The notes below the pieces were generated by a model, which was given only the letters and a program-made list of their open reading frames with translations, was not told the DNA's origin and did not search any database. A program made the position numbers and the translations under genes. This document shows, in pieces, positions 1 to 9,299 of a stretch of DNA of 64,000 nucleotides (position 1 is the first letter of the stretch; the number at the start of each line of letters is the position of its first letter). Source of the DNA: Salinarimonas sp046292825 (GTDB lineage: Bacteria; Pseudomonadota; Alphaproteobacteria; Rhizobiales; Beijerinckiaceae); the NCBI RefSeq assembly GCF_046292825.1, contig NZ_JBKBQG010000025.1, positions 4,679-68,678 of the forward strand. The letters run 5' to 3'.

Positions 1-1093
<1,093 letters not shown>

Positions 1094-1119
1094 ACGATAG
1101 CCGGTGAAGGAAGACGCGT

Positions 1120-1142
1120 CCCGGGCCGCGCGGCGGCCCGGG
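1120..1142 (+). terminator. GC-rich hairpin after secA
   Basis: A perfect 9-bp stem, CCCGGGCCG (1120-1128) and CGGCCCGGG (1134-1142), with a 5-nt loop lies 27 bases after the secA stop. No T-run follows, so this is a terminator-like hairpin, not a canonical intrinsic terminator. Confidence 0.55.
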
Positions 1143-1198
1143 GCTCGTCCGCCGCTGCCATTGCGGAGTCGAAAGTTCGCGCGGGCAGAGGACGCTCC

Positions 1199-1470
1199 CT
1201 CTCCTTCCCCTGAAAGCGTGAAAATTCGGCTCCACCGGTGTCATCCCCGACGGTGTCATCCCGGACGCCGAAGGCGATCCGGGACCCATACCCACGACGC
1301 ATCAGTCGCAGCCTGTAGGCTGCGTTTCTCCACATTCGGCTGCGGTGAGGTGGAGGAGCGAGCGCGGCATGCGCGCTCGGACCTGTCGTCGAGGTTATGG
1401 GTCCCGGGTCCGCTTCGCGGCCCGGGATGACGACCTCCGAGAGATACACGAGCTCTCAGGGGAAGGAGAG
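1199..1470 (+). repeat. Compound R1 interspersed palindromic element, copy 1
   Basis: This fills most of the secA-argB gap (1094-1480). Outer perfect 15-bp inverted arms, CTCTCCTTCCCCTGA (1199-1213) and TCAGGGGAAGGAGAG (1456-1470), enclose a 178-bp core (1254-1431) that begins TGTCATCCCGG and ends CCCGGGATGAC. Inside the core are the short hairpin GCAGCC-TGTA-GGCTGC and the near-palindrome around GCGCGGCATGCGCGC. The two core arms differ (GACGCCGAAGGCGATC versus GTCCGCTTCGCGGC), so the element has a direction. The same compound element in reverse lies at 2484-2744, and a core-only copy lies at 30754-30924. It contains no credible gene. Confidence 0.85.
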
Positions 1471-1480
1471 CGGCGCGCCC

Positions 1481-2395
1481 TCATTTGCGGCGGATCAGCG
1501 TTCCTGCGCCGTGATCCGTGAAGAGCTCGAGCAGGACCGCGTGCGGCACCTTGCCGTCGAGGATGACGACCGCCTCGACGCCCTGCTCGATCGCGTAGAT
1601 GCAGGTCTCGACCTTGGGGATCATGCCGCCCGTGATCGTCCCGTCCGCGATGAGCCGCCGGCAATCCTCGACCGAGAGTTCGGGGATGAGCCGCTTGTCC
1701 TTGTCGAGCACGCCCGGCACGTCGGTGAGGAGGAGCAGGCGCTTGGCGTGCATCGCGCCCGCGATCGCGCCGGCGAAGGTGTCGGCGTTGACGTTGTAGG
1801 TCTGGTCGTCGTCGCCGACCGCGACGGGGGCGAGAACCGGGATCAGCTCCGCGCGCAGCACCGCGTCGAGCACCGAGCGGTCGACATGGGCCGGCTCGCC
1901 GACGAAGCCGAGATCGACCACCTTCTCGATATGCGAATCCGGATCGACCATGGTGCGCGTGATCTTGCGCGCGCGCACCATGTTGCCGTCCTTGCCGCAT
2001 AGGCCGATCGCCTTGCCGCCCTCGGCCGCGATCCAGCCGACGATCTGCTTGTTGATGGAGCCCGCGAGCACCATCTCGACGATCTCGACCGTGGCCTTGT
2101 CGGTCACGCGCAGGCCGGCCTGGAACTCGGATTCGATGCCGAGGCGGGCGAGCATCGCCCCGATCTGCGGCCCGCCGCCATGGACGACGATCGGCTTGAG
2201 GCCGGATTGCTCGAGGAGCACGACGTCCTCGGCGAAATCCTCCGCCGCCGCCTGGTCGCCCATGGCGTGGCCGCCATACTTGATGACGACGACCTCCTCG
2301 TCGTAGCGCTGCATGTGCGGCAGGGCCTGGACGAGGATCTCGGCGCGCTCTTGAGCGCTCGGCGTGGACTGGGCGCTGGGGGTGCGATCGGTCAT
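1481..2395 (-). CDS. argB: Acetylglutamate kinase
   Basis: Phosphorylates N-acetyl-L-glutamate with ATP, the second step of arginine biosynthesis, in the cytoplasm. The 304-residue length is normal for the family. The amino-acid-kinase fold is clear: VVVIKYGGHAMG near residue 36 supplies the catalytic lysine and first glycine loop, VVHGGGPQIG follows, and the nucleotide-side motifs TYNVNADTFAGAIAGAM and LLLLTDVPGVLDKD come later. The ATG at 2395 was chosen because it opens directly onto family-like sequence; the open frame upstream is repeat-derived. The gene stands alone on the minus strand and is bracketed by two oppositely oriented R1 compound repeats. Confidence 0.97.
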   Translation of the reverse strand: MTDRTPSAQSTPSAQERAEILVQALPHMQRYDEEVVVIKYGGHAMGDQAAAEDFAEDVVLLEQSGLKPIVVHGGGPQIGAMLARLGIESEFQAGLRVTDKATVEIVEMVLAGSINKQIVGWIAAEGGKAIGLCGKDGNMVRARKITRTMVDPDSHIEKVVDLGFVGEPAHVDRSVLDAVLRAELIPVLAPVAVGDDDQTYNVNADTFAGAIAGAMHAKRLLLLTDVPGVLDKDKRLIPELSVEDCRRLIADGTITGGMIPKVETCIYAIEQGVEAVVILDGKVPHAVLLELFTDHGAGTLIRRK

Positions 2396-2483
2396 GGTCG
2401 TCTCGTCGCGTTGCTCGTCGCTCGGGCCTGTAAGCTCGCGCGCTTCTAGAGCATCGCCACGACGAGGGGAAGACGCTTGGCGC

Positions 2484-2744
2484 CCTCTCTCCGTCCCTTC
2501 AGGGCCTGTGAATCGGTCGGAGGCTGTCATCCCGGGCCGCGAAGCGGACCCGGGACCCATAATCACGACGACATTCCGAGCGCGCATGCCGCGCTCGCTG
2601 CACCACACTGCAGCATCGATCGTCGGAGAAACGCAGCCTACAGGCTGCGACTGGCACGTCGTGGATATGGGTCCCGGATCGCCTTCGGCGTCCGGGATGA
2701 CACCGTAACGATGGGTTTTCGAACCCTCAGGGGAAGGAGAGAGG
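2484..2744 (-). repeat. Compound R1 interspersed palindromic element, copy 2 (inverted relative to copy 1)
   Basis: This occupies most of the argB-RND gap (2396-2822). The 178-bp core at 2525-2702 carries the same two distinct arms as the copy at 1254-1431 but in swapped order, so it is in the opposite orientation. The flanks match too. The left flank (CCTCTCTCCGTCCC, then TCGGAGGCTGTCATC) resembles the reverse complement of the right flank of copy 1, and the right flank ends TCAGGGGAAGGAGAG. The outer arms here have about three mismatches and are more eroded than in copy 1. Confidence 0.82.
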
Positions 2745-2822
2745 CGGCGTTGCGCGGTCGCGCGCGTGCCGCAGCGGTGGCGGGCGCTCGGGGAGAGAAG
2801 CGCTTCCCCCCGAGCCGCGCCC

Positions 2823-5800
2823 TCAGCGCGCCTCGGCGAGGCCCGCCAGGCGCAGGTAGCCGCGCTTCATGCGGCCGAGATCGTGGGCGACGCCGAGCAT
2901 CGCGGGCACGACGAACAGGATGATCAGCGAGGCGATCATCAGGCCGAAGGAGAGCGTGATCGCGATCGGGATCAGGAACTGCGCCTGAAGGCTCCGTTCG
3001 GCGATCAGCGGCGCCATGCCGCCGGACGTCGTCAGCGTCGTGAGCAGAACCGCGCGGAAGCGGTCGACCGAGGAGGCCACGGCCGCCGATGCCGGCGCCT
3101 CGCCGAGCGCGATCCGCTCGTTGTAGCGGTCGACGAGGACGATCGAGCCGTTGACGAGGATGCCCGAGAGGCCGAGGAGCCCGATCATCGACAGGAAGGC
3201 GAATTGGAAGCCGAGCAGCCAATGGCCGAGCACCGCGCCGATGAAGCCGAAGGGGATGACGAGCATCACCAGGATCGGCTGCGACCAGTTCTGGAAGACG
3301 AGCGCCAGGATCACGTAGATGAGCGCGAGCGCCACGATCGCCCCGAAACCGAGATCGGCGAAGGCGCGCCCTTGCGTCTCGGCGCGCCCGCGCACGTCGG
3401 TCTCGATGCCGTAGGTGGCGCGCAGCTGCGGCAGGATGCGCTCGACGACGTCCGCGCGCACCTCGCCCTCGGGGGTGACGTCCGCATTGACGTTGGCGGT
3501 GACCGTGATCGCGACGCGACCGTCGCGGCGCTGGACCAGCGCGAAGGCGGCGCGCTCCTCGATCTCGACGACGTCGCCGAGGCGCACCTGCGCGCCCGAC
3601 GGCGTGCGCAGCATCATGTCGACGAGCCCGGCCATGCTCTGGTCGGCCCCGGCCGAGCGCGCGCGGATCGTCACCTCCTCGTCGCCCGCGGCGAAGCGCA
3701 TGACGACCGCGCCCTGATAGGTGGCGCGCACCTGATCGACGATCTGCGCGGTGGTGAGCCCCAGAGCGCGTCCGCGCGGCGTGGGGGAGAGGACGAGGTC
3801 CGACTTGCCGAAGGGCGTGTCGTCGCCGATGCCGTAGACGCCGGGATAATCGCGCAGCCGCACCTTCAGATCCTCGGCTGCGGCCTTGAGCGTCTGGAGA
3901 TCGGCGCCCGAGAGGCGCACGTCGATGTCCGAGCCCGGCGGACCCATGCGGCGACCCGCGATCGTGATCTCCTGAAGACCCGGAATCGCCGGTATCGCGG
4001 CCTCGAAGGCGCGGACGATCTCCGGCGTGCGGATGTCGCGCTCCTCGCCCGCGGAGAGCTCGATCTCGAGCGTCGCCATGTTGTCGCCGCGCGTCGTGCC
4101 GGCGATGCCGAGCTTCGAATAGGCGTAGCGCACGACGCTCGTGCCGTGCTCGGCCGCGATCCGCGCATCGGCATCGGCGATCGCCGCCTCGATGCGGGTG
4201 AGCGCGTCGATCATCGAACGCTCGGACATGCCCGGCGCGAAGGCGATCTCGGCGGAGACGAATTCGGGCTCCGGCGAGGGGAAGAAGGTGAATTGCACCC
4301 GCCCACCCGCGATCAGGCCGACCGAGAGGATCAGGGCGGCGACCGCGAGCGCGATCGTGGCGTAGCGGAAATCGTAGGCGAGCTGCGTGAGGCGGCGCAT
4401 CGGGCCGTTGCGGAAGCCGTCGATGCCGCGCTCCATCCCGGCGCGGATGCGCGCGAGGAGCGAGGGCCGCCGCCCGGCCTTGCGCGCGCGGGCCCGCTCC
4501 TGCGCCTCGAGCGCGTGGCGCAGATGGGTCGGCAGGACGAGGAAGCTCTCGACGAGGGCGGCGGCGAGCGCCACCACCACGACGAGCGGGATCGCCATGA
4601 TGATCTGGCCGACCACGCCCGAGATCATGAAGACCGGGAGGAAGGCGGCCTGCGTCGTCGTCGTCGCGGCGATGACGGGCACGAGCATCCGCATCGCCGC
4701 CCCGTGCGCGGCTTGCGTCGGCGAGGCGCCGGCCTCCGAGAGCGTCACCGCGTGCTCGCCCACGATGATCGCGTCGTCGACGAGGATGCCGAGGACGAGG
4801 ATGAGACCGAGAAGCGAGATCGCGTTGATCGTCTGCCCCGTCGCCCACATCAGGACGAAGGTCGCCATCAGCGAGATCGGGATCCCGGCCGCGACCCAGA
4901 AGGCGACGCGCGCGTTCAGGAACAGGAGCAGCACGATCACGATGATCAGCATGCCCGTCGCCGCGTTGAGCGACAGCGTCTCGATGCGCTGGGCGACGAC
5001 GCTCGCGCGCACGTCGAAGAGCTGCGCCTCGATGGTCGGCGGCAGCCGGGCCTGGAGCGAGGAGATGTAGTCGAGCGCCACCTGCATGGAGCGCAGCGTG
5101 TCGGCGGATTCGGCGCGCTGGATGTCGAGGAGGATCGCCGGGCGTCCCTCGCGCAGCATGCGCACGCCGCCCTCGCGCAGGGCCTCGCGGATCGTCGCGA
5201 CGTCGCGCACGAAGACCCGCTCGCCGTCCGGCGACGAGACGACCTCGATCGCGCCGAGGCCGGAGGGGCGGTCGGTGCGCTCGAGCGTGCGCAGCGTGCT
5301 CTCGAGACCGCCCTGAAGCGTGCCGAGCGGCTCGTTGCGATTGGCGGCCTGGATGCGCTGGGCGACGTCCTGGACGGTGATCCCGAGCCGCTGCATCTCG
5401 CGCGGGTCGATCTCGATCCACACCTCGCGCGCCCGCGAGCCGGTGAAGGTGACGCGGTCGATGCCCGCATCGAGGAGCCCGTCTCGGGCCTCGCGGGCGA
5501 TCGCCTTGAGCGCGTGCTCGGACACGTCGCCCGAGAGCGCGAGGAGCGCGACCGTCTCGTAGAACTCGACGCGGGTGACGACCGGGCGCTCGGCGTCGAT
5601 CGGCAGCGTCGCGAGCGTGGTGACCGCCTGCTCGACGTTCGAGAGGGCCCGGTCCATGTCGGTGCCGTCGGCGAACTCGATCACGATGCGGGCCGAGCCC
5701 TCGACCGCGTAGGAGGAGACGTTGTCGACGCCGTCGAGGAAGCGCACCTCGGGCTCGATCACGTCGAGCACGGCCGTCGAGATGTCGTCGGGGCTCGCGC

Positions 5801-6020
5801 CCTGCCAGGCGACCGTGACGAAGATCGTCGGGATGTTGACGGTGGGGAAGAATTGCGTGTTCAGCCGCACCAGCGTCATCATGCCGAGGAGCAGCACCGT
5901 CAGCGCGAGCAGGTTCGCGGCGATCCTGTGGCGCATGAAGGCGTTGATGATGCCGATGACGAACCCGCCCTCGCGGGGGATCTCGTCGCGGTTCGGGCGG
6001 GAGGGCGTCGTCTCGCTCAC
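2823..6020 (-). CDS. RND-family efflux transporter permease (HAE1/AcrB-like)
   Basis: An inner-membrane proton-driven pump subunit, 1065 residues, a typical full length. It shows an N-terminal transmembrane helix (LLALTVLLLGMMTLVRL), the first periplasmic porter domain, and the TM4 proton-relay segment LVLGILVDDAIIVGEHAV with the paired aspartates. A second half repeats the architecture and ends in hydrophobic helices (ILVMLVIPFGFIGAVLG, GLMIASLIILFVVPAMLG). The GTG start at 6020 overlaps the TGA of the upstream adaptor gene in GTGA, so the two are translationally coupled. No outer-membrane TolC-type gene is adjacent. The substrate cannot be predicted from the sequence. Confidence 0.93.
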   Translation of the reverse strand: MSETTPSRPNRDEIPREGGFVIGIINAFMRHRIAANLLALTVLLLGMMTLVRLNTQFFPTVNIPTIFVTVAWQGASPDDISTAVLDVIEPEVRFLDGVDNVSSYAVEGSARIVIEFADGTDMDRALSNVEQAVTTLATLPIDAERPVVTRVEFYETVALLALSGDVSEHALKAIAREARDGLLDAGIDRVTFTGSRAREVWIEIDPREMQRLGITVQDVAQRIQAANRNEPLGTLQGGLESTLRTLERTDRPSGLGAIEVVSSPDGERVFVRDVATIREALREGGVRMLREGRPAILLDIQRAESADTLRSMQVALDYISSLQARLPPTIEAQLFDVRASVVAQRIETLSLNAATGMLIIVIVLLLFLNARVAFWVAAGIPISLMATFVLMWATGQTINAISLLGLILVLGILVDDAIIVGEHAVTLSEAGASPTQAAHGAAMRMLVPVIAATTTTQAAFLPVFMISGVVGQIIMAIPLVVVVALAAALVESFLVLPTHLRHALEAQERARARKAGRRPSLLARIRAGMERGIDGFRNGPMRRLTQLAYDFRYATIALAVAALILSVGLIAGGRVQFTFFPSPEPEFVSAEIAFAPGMSERSMIDALTRIEAAIADADARIAAEHGTSVVRYAYSKLGIAGTTRGDNMATLEIELSAGEERDIRTPEIVRAFEAAIPAIPGLQEITIAGRRMGPPGSDIDVRLSGADLQTLKAAAEDLKVRLRDYPGVYGIGDDTPFGKSDLVLSPTPRGRALGLTTAQIVDQVRATYQGAVVMRFAAGDEEVTIRARSAGADQSMAGLVDMMLRTPSGAQVRLGDVVEIEERAAFALVQRRDGRVAITVTANVNADVTPEGEVRADVVERILPQLRATYGIETDVRGRAETQGRAFADLGFGAIVALALIYVILALVFQNWSQPILVMLVIPFGFIGAVLGHWLLGFQFAFLSMIGLLGLSGILVNGSIVLVDRYNERIALGEAPASAAVASSVDRFRAVLLTTLTTSGGMAPLIAERSLQAQFLIPIAITLSFGLMIASLIILFVVPAMLGVAHDLGRMKRGYLRLAGLAEAR

Positions 6021-7363
6021 GGCCGGATCTCCACGAGCTGGCCGGCCGCCGGGGCGGAGAGGCGGGAGGCGAGGATCGGCGTGCCGGGCGGCAGATCGGC
6101 GGGATCGCGGGCGCGCACCAGCGCGCCGCCCTCGACGAAGGTGAGGATCTCGACCTCGACGCGCCGCAGCCGGCTGTCTCCGTCGATCGCGAACACGCCG
6201 CCATCGTAGAGCGCGTCCACCGGCAGCGCGATCGCCTCCTCGAAGACCCGATCGGCGAAGCGCGCCTCGACGAAGGCGCCGGGTCGCAGGATGTCGGCGA
6301 CGTTCTCGTCCGCGAATGCGGCGACGACCTGGAAGGAGGCGTCCCGCGCCTCCGCCGCCACCCGCACGATGGTGGCCTCGCGCGCGATCTCGACGCCCCC
6401 GGCGGCCCACACGACCGTGACGGGGCGGCCGACGAGGTCGCCCTGCGCGGCGATGCGGGCATATTGCGCGTCCGAGAGCGAGAAGCGCGCCTCGAGCCGC
6501 TGCGTGGCGACGAGGGTCGCGATGCGGTCGTTGACGTTCACGAGCTTGCCGATCTCCGCGCCGACATTCGACACGATGGCGTCGAAGGGCGCGCGCAGCA
6601 CGGTCTCGGACAGGGTCCGCTCGGCCTGGGAGACGGCGAAGGCGAGGCGCTCGAGCGCCGCGCTCTGCTGCGCGCCTTGCGCCTCGAAGATCGCGAGCTG
6701 ATTGCGCCGCGTCTCGAGCGCCGCTTGCGCCTGGGAGACGCGCAGCTGCACGTCGTCGAGCGCGCGCAGGGTCGCCGCGCCGGTGTCGCGCAGCTGGGTG
6801 AGCCGGGAGAGCTCGCGCTCGGAGATCACGAGCTGCTCTTCGGCCCGGGCGATGGCGTCGAGCTCCTGGCGGGTGCGCGCCTCGATCTCGGCGATGCGCG
6901 CGCGGGCCTCGGCGAGATCGGCGCGGGCGCGCACGAGCGCGCCCTCCGACGCGAAGGGGTCGACCCGCAGGATCTCCTCGCCCGCCGCGATCCGCCCGCC
7001 CTCGACGAGCGCGTCGGAGACGGCGATCACCTCGCCGCCGACGAGCGCGCGGATGTCGACGGAGCGCCCGGCGACGATGCGGCCGAAGACGGAGAGGTCG
7101 GGCTGGATCGCCGAGGGCTCGGCGGCGACCGCGAGCACGGGACGCGCCCGCTCGCTCTGCCGCTCGACCGGCACCACCGGCCGCGTCGCCCGCAGATACG
7201 AGAAGCCCGCCACCGCCCCCACCAGGAAGGCGATCGGCAGGACGACCATCAGGAAGAAGCGGGACGCGCGCCAGATCCGCGCGCCGAGCCCGCGCGCGGG
7301 CGGCTTTCCGGTGGGCTCGGCCTCGCCGAGATAGGGGGCATCGGTGCCGACGCGGGCGTCCAT
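6017..7363 (-). CDS. RND efflux periplasmic adaptor (membrane fusion protein, HlyD/AcrA-like)
   Basis: This adaptor links the RND pump to an outer-membrane channel. The 448-residue protein has a short cytoplasmic N-terminus and one membrane anchor (FFLMVVLPIAFLVGAVAGFSYL, about residues 34-55). A lipoyl/barrel-sandwich half follows (VDIRALVGGEVIAV), then a long helical hairpin rich in A, R, E and Q, the second lipoyl half (TVLRAPFDAIVSNVGAEIG) and C-terminal beta domains. Translation starts at the ATG at 7363; the open frame further upstream is low-complexity repeat sequence. It is first in a two-gene operon with the pump it overlaps by four bases. It lacks a lipobox, so it is anchored by its helix. 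Confidence 0.92.
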   Translation of the reverse strand: MDARVGTDAPYLGEAEPTGKPPARGLGARIWRASRFFLMVVLPIAFLVGAVAGFSYLRATRPVVPVERQSERARPVLAVAAEPSAIQPDLSVFGRIVAGRSVDIRALVGGEVIAVSDALVEGGRIAAGEEILRVDPFASEGALVRARADLAEARARIAEIEARTRQELDAIARAEEQLVISERELSRLTQLRDTGAATLRALDDVQLRVSQAQAALETRRNQLAIFEAQGAQQSAALERLAFAVSQAERTLSETVLRAPFDAIVSNVGAEIGKLVNVNDRIATLVATQRLEARFSLSDAQYARIAAQGDLVGRPVTVVWAAGGVEIAREATIVRVAAEARDASFQVVAAFADENVADILRPGAFVEARFADRVFEEAIALPVDALYDGGVFAIDGDSRLRRVEVEILTFVEGGALVRARDPADLPPGTPILASRLSAPAAGQLVEIRP

Positions 7364-7483
7364 GGGCGAGTTCGTCCTGATCGAAGCGGCGAGGTGCGCG
7401 CCCCCCTTCGTGTCATAGCCCGGTTTCGCACGTGCGAACAGCGCGTGAAGAAACGTAAAGCCGCAGCGATCGGGACGCGATCG

Positions 7484-7628
7484 TCCCTCCCTGCAGGGGA
7501 GGGTGGCCCTTCGAGCGCAGCGAGAAGGGTCGGGTGGGGCCCGACGCGAGGAGAGCGTTCTCCACCCGGGCCCCACCCGACCTCGGTCGCTCGCGCTCCC
7601 GAGGCCACCCTCCCCTCCGGGAGGGATG
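7484..7628. repeat. R2 interspersed palindromic element, copy a
   Basis: An element of about 145 bp starting TCCCTCCCTGCAGGGGAGGGTGGCC and ending GGCCACCCTCCCCTCCGGGAGGGA, with an internal arm pair GGGTGGGGCCCG / CGGGCCCCACCC. It fills the gap between PPK2 (stop at 7638) and the adaptor gene start. Related copies lie at 28595, 34710, 51556 and 63729. Confidence 0.85.
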
Positions 7629-7637
7629 TCGAAGGCC

Positions 7638-8468
7638 TTACGTATTCTCGCGTGGCTTCGGATCAATGCCGAGCGCGGCGCGGGCCTGCTCCAGGAGCGC
7701 GGCGTCGAGCGGGCGCGGCGCGAGGTCGACGCCGTCGGAGAGCCGCGCGACGATGGTCGCGAGCGCATCGAGCCGCCCGGCCTTCTTCTGCTCGGAGGAA
7801 AGCACCGTCCAGGGCGCGCGGGCGGTCGATGTGCGCTGCACCATCTCCTCGATCGCCGCCTCGTATTGCGACCATTTCTCGCGGTTGCGAAAATCCTCGT
7901 AGGAGAGCTTCCAGCGCTTGATCGAGTTCTCCAGCCGCTCCACGAAGCGCTTCTTCTGCTCCTTCTGCGAGATGTGGAGGAACAGCTTGACCATGCGCAC
8001 CCCGTCATCGAGGAGCATGCGCTCGAAGGCGAGGATCTCGTCGTAGGCGCGCCGCCATTCGCGCTCGCGCGCGAAGCCCTCGACGCGCTCGACGAGGACC
8101 CGCCCGTACCAGGAGCGGTCGAAGACCACGATCTCGCCGGCCGCCGGCAGGCGGCTCCAGAAGCGGTGCAGGTAATGGTGGCGCTGTTCGGCGGGGCTCG
8201 GCGCGCCGATCGGCCAGACCCTGAAGCCGCGCGGATCCATCGTCGTCGCCATGCGGCGGATGGTCCCGCCCTTGCCGGCGGCGTCCCAGCCTTCGAACAC
8301 GATCACCGCCCGATCGTTGGTGTGGAGATAGGCCTGCTGGATGCGCTTGAGCTCGATCTGCAGCGCGGCCTCCTCGGTCTGGTAGACGTCGCCGTCCACG
8401 CTGCGGCGCAGATCCACCGACGCGAGCGAGAAATCCGTGTGGACGAGGCTGTCCTGCGCTCCTGCCAT
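7638..8468 (-). CDS. ppk2: Polyphosphate kinase 2 family protein
   Basis: PPK2 enzymes use inorganic polyphosphate to phosphorylate nucleoside mono- or diphosphates. The 276-residue single-domain protein has the P-loop EGWDAAGKGGTIRRM (about residues 59-73), the Walker B/lid region VVFDRSWYGRVLVERV and the downstream KRWKLSYEDFRNREKW segment typical of the family. The ATG at 8468 was chosen because GGGAGG lies six bases upstream, although ATGs at 8492 and 8519 are in frame. It is transcribed divergently from the hemolysin III-like gene. Which nucleotide it prefers cannot be decided from sequence alone. Confidence 0.93.
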   Translation of the reverse strand: MAGAQDSLVHTDFSLASVDLRRSVDGDVYQTEEAALQIELKRIQQAYLHTNDRAVIVFEGWDAAGKGGTIRRMATTMDPRGFRVWPIGAPSPAEQRHHYLHRFWSRLPAAGEIVVFDRSWYGRVLVERVEGFAREREWRRAYDEILAFERMLLDDGVRMVKLFLHISQKEQKKRFVERLENSIKRWKLSYEDFRNREKWSQYEAAIEEMVQRTSTARAPWTVLSSEQKKAGRLDALATIVARLSDGVDLAPRPLDAALLEQARAALGIDPKPRENT

Positions 8469-8548
8469 GCTATCCTCCCGATCGGGAGACATGGAAACGC
8501 GGTTCCCGGTCGCGCGCAAGCGCGGCGGGCTAGACGACGAGAGGACCG

Positions 8549-9262
8549 ATGCCGCAGGCCGACGAGATGCGCGACGCGCGCCCCGAATACGCGCCCCCCA
8601 GATACGCGCCCCCGAAGCCCGTGAAGTGGGACTATACCCGCGCGGAGATCATCGCCGACGGCATCGTCCACGCGCTCGGCGTGAAGCTCGCGATCGTGGG
8701 CGTGGCGGCGCTCACGATCGCGGCCGCGAGCCGGGCCGGGCCGCTCGAGCTCGGCTCCCTCGCGATCTACGGTTTCGGGCTCCTGTCCGTGCTGACGATC
8801 TCGGCGCTCTACAATCTCTGGCCGGTCTCGCCGACGAAATGGGTGCTGCGCCGCTTCGACCATTCGGCGATCTACGTGCTGATCGCGGGCACCTACACGC
8901 CCTTTCTCGCGCAGCTCGAAGCCGCGCAGGCGGCGCCGCTCCTCGTCATCCTGTGGGGGACGGCGCTCGTCGGCGTCACGCTGAAGCTCGCCTTCCCCGG
9001 CCGCTTCGACCGCGTCGCGATCCCGCTCTACCTCGCCATGGGTTGGAGCGGGGTGCTCGGCGGCGAGCCCCTGTTCGACGCGCTCTCGCCGACCGCGCTC
9101 TGGCTCATCGTGATCGGCGGCCTCATCTATTGCGCTGGCATCGTCTTCCACCTGTGGGAGAGCCTGCGCTACCAGAACGCGATCTGGCACGTCTTCGTGC
9201 TGGCGGGCAGCGTGTGCCTCTATTTCGCGGTGTTCGACGCGGTGGTCTGGGCGAAGGGGTGA
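8549..9262 (+). CDS. Hemolysin III / PAQR family membrane protein
   Basis: A 237-residue integral membrane protein of the HlyIII/YqfA group, related to the PAQR receptors. About seven hydrophobic helices alternate with short loops. The conserved pieces include DGIVHALG near residue 37, HSAIYVLIAGTYTPF in the middle and LWESLRYQNAIWHVFVLAG near the end, which carry the family's conserved histidines. The N-terminal 25 residues are Pro/Tyr-rich. GAGAGGA precedes the ATG with good spacing. The gene is divergent from ppk2 and convergent with the GMC oxidoreductase across a hairpin. The physiological role of the family in bacteria is poorly defined; the hemolysin label is historical. Confidence 0.88.
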   Translation: MPQADEMRDARPEYAPPRYAPPKPVKWDYTRAEIIADGIVHALGVKLAIVGVAALTIAAASRAGPLELGSLAIYGFGLLSVLTISALYNLWPVSPTKWVLRRFDHSAIYVLIAGTYTPFLAQLEAAQAAPLLVILWGTALVGVTLKLAFPGRFDRVAIPLYLAMGWSGVLGGEPLFDALSPTALWLIVIGGLIYCAGIVFHLWESLRYQNAIWHVFVLAGSVCLYFAVFDAVVWAKG

Positions 9263-9265
9263 GGC

Positions 9266-9294
9266 GGCGCGCGGGCGCGGATTATCCGCGCGCC
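9266..9294. terminator. Hairpin between convergent genes
   Basis: A perfect 9-bp stem, GGCGCGCGG (9266-9274) and CCGCGCGCC (9286-9294), with an 11-nt loop lies in the 37-bp gap between the hemolysin III-like gene (+) and the GMC oxidoreductase (-). It could end transcription from both sides. It has no T-run. Confidence 0.5.
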
Positions 9295-9299
9295 GAAGC

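Noticed and set aside
2766..6209. A 1147-codon plus-strand open frame opposite the RND permease
   Set aside because: Shadow of the RND gene; composition is Asp/Arg/His-rich without any domain.
7484..7628. Could the R2/R3 elements be CRISPR repeats or IS ends?
   Set aside because: Copies are dispersed, not in tandem with spacers, have no cas genes, and contain no transposase frame.
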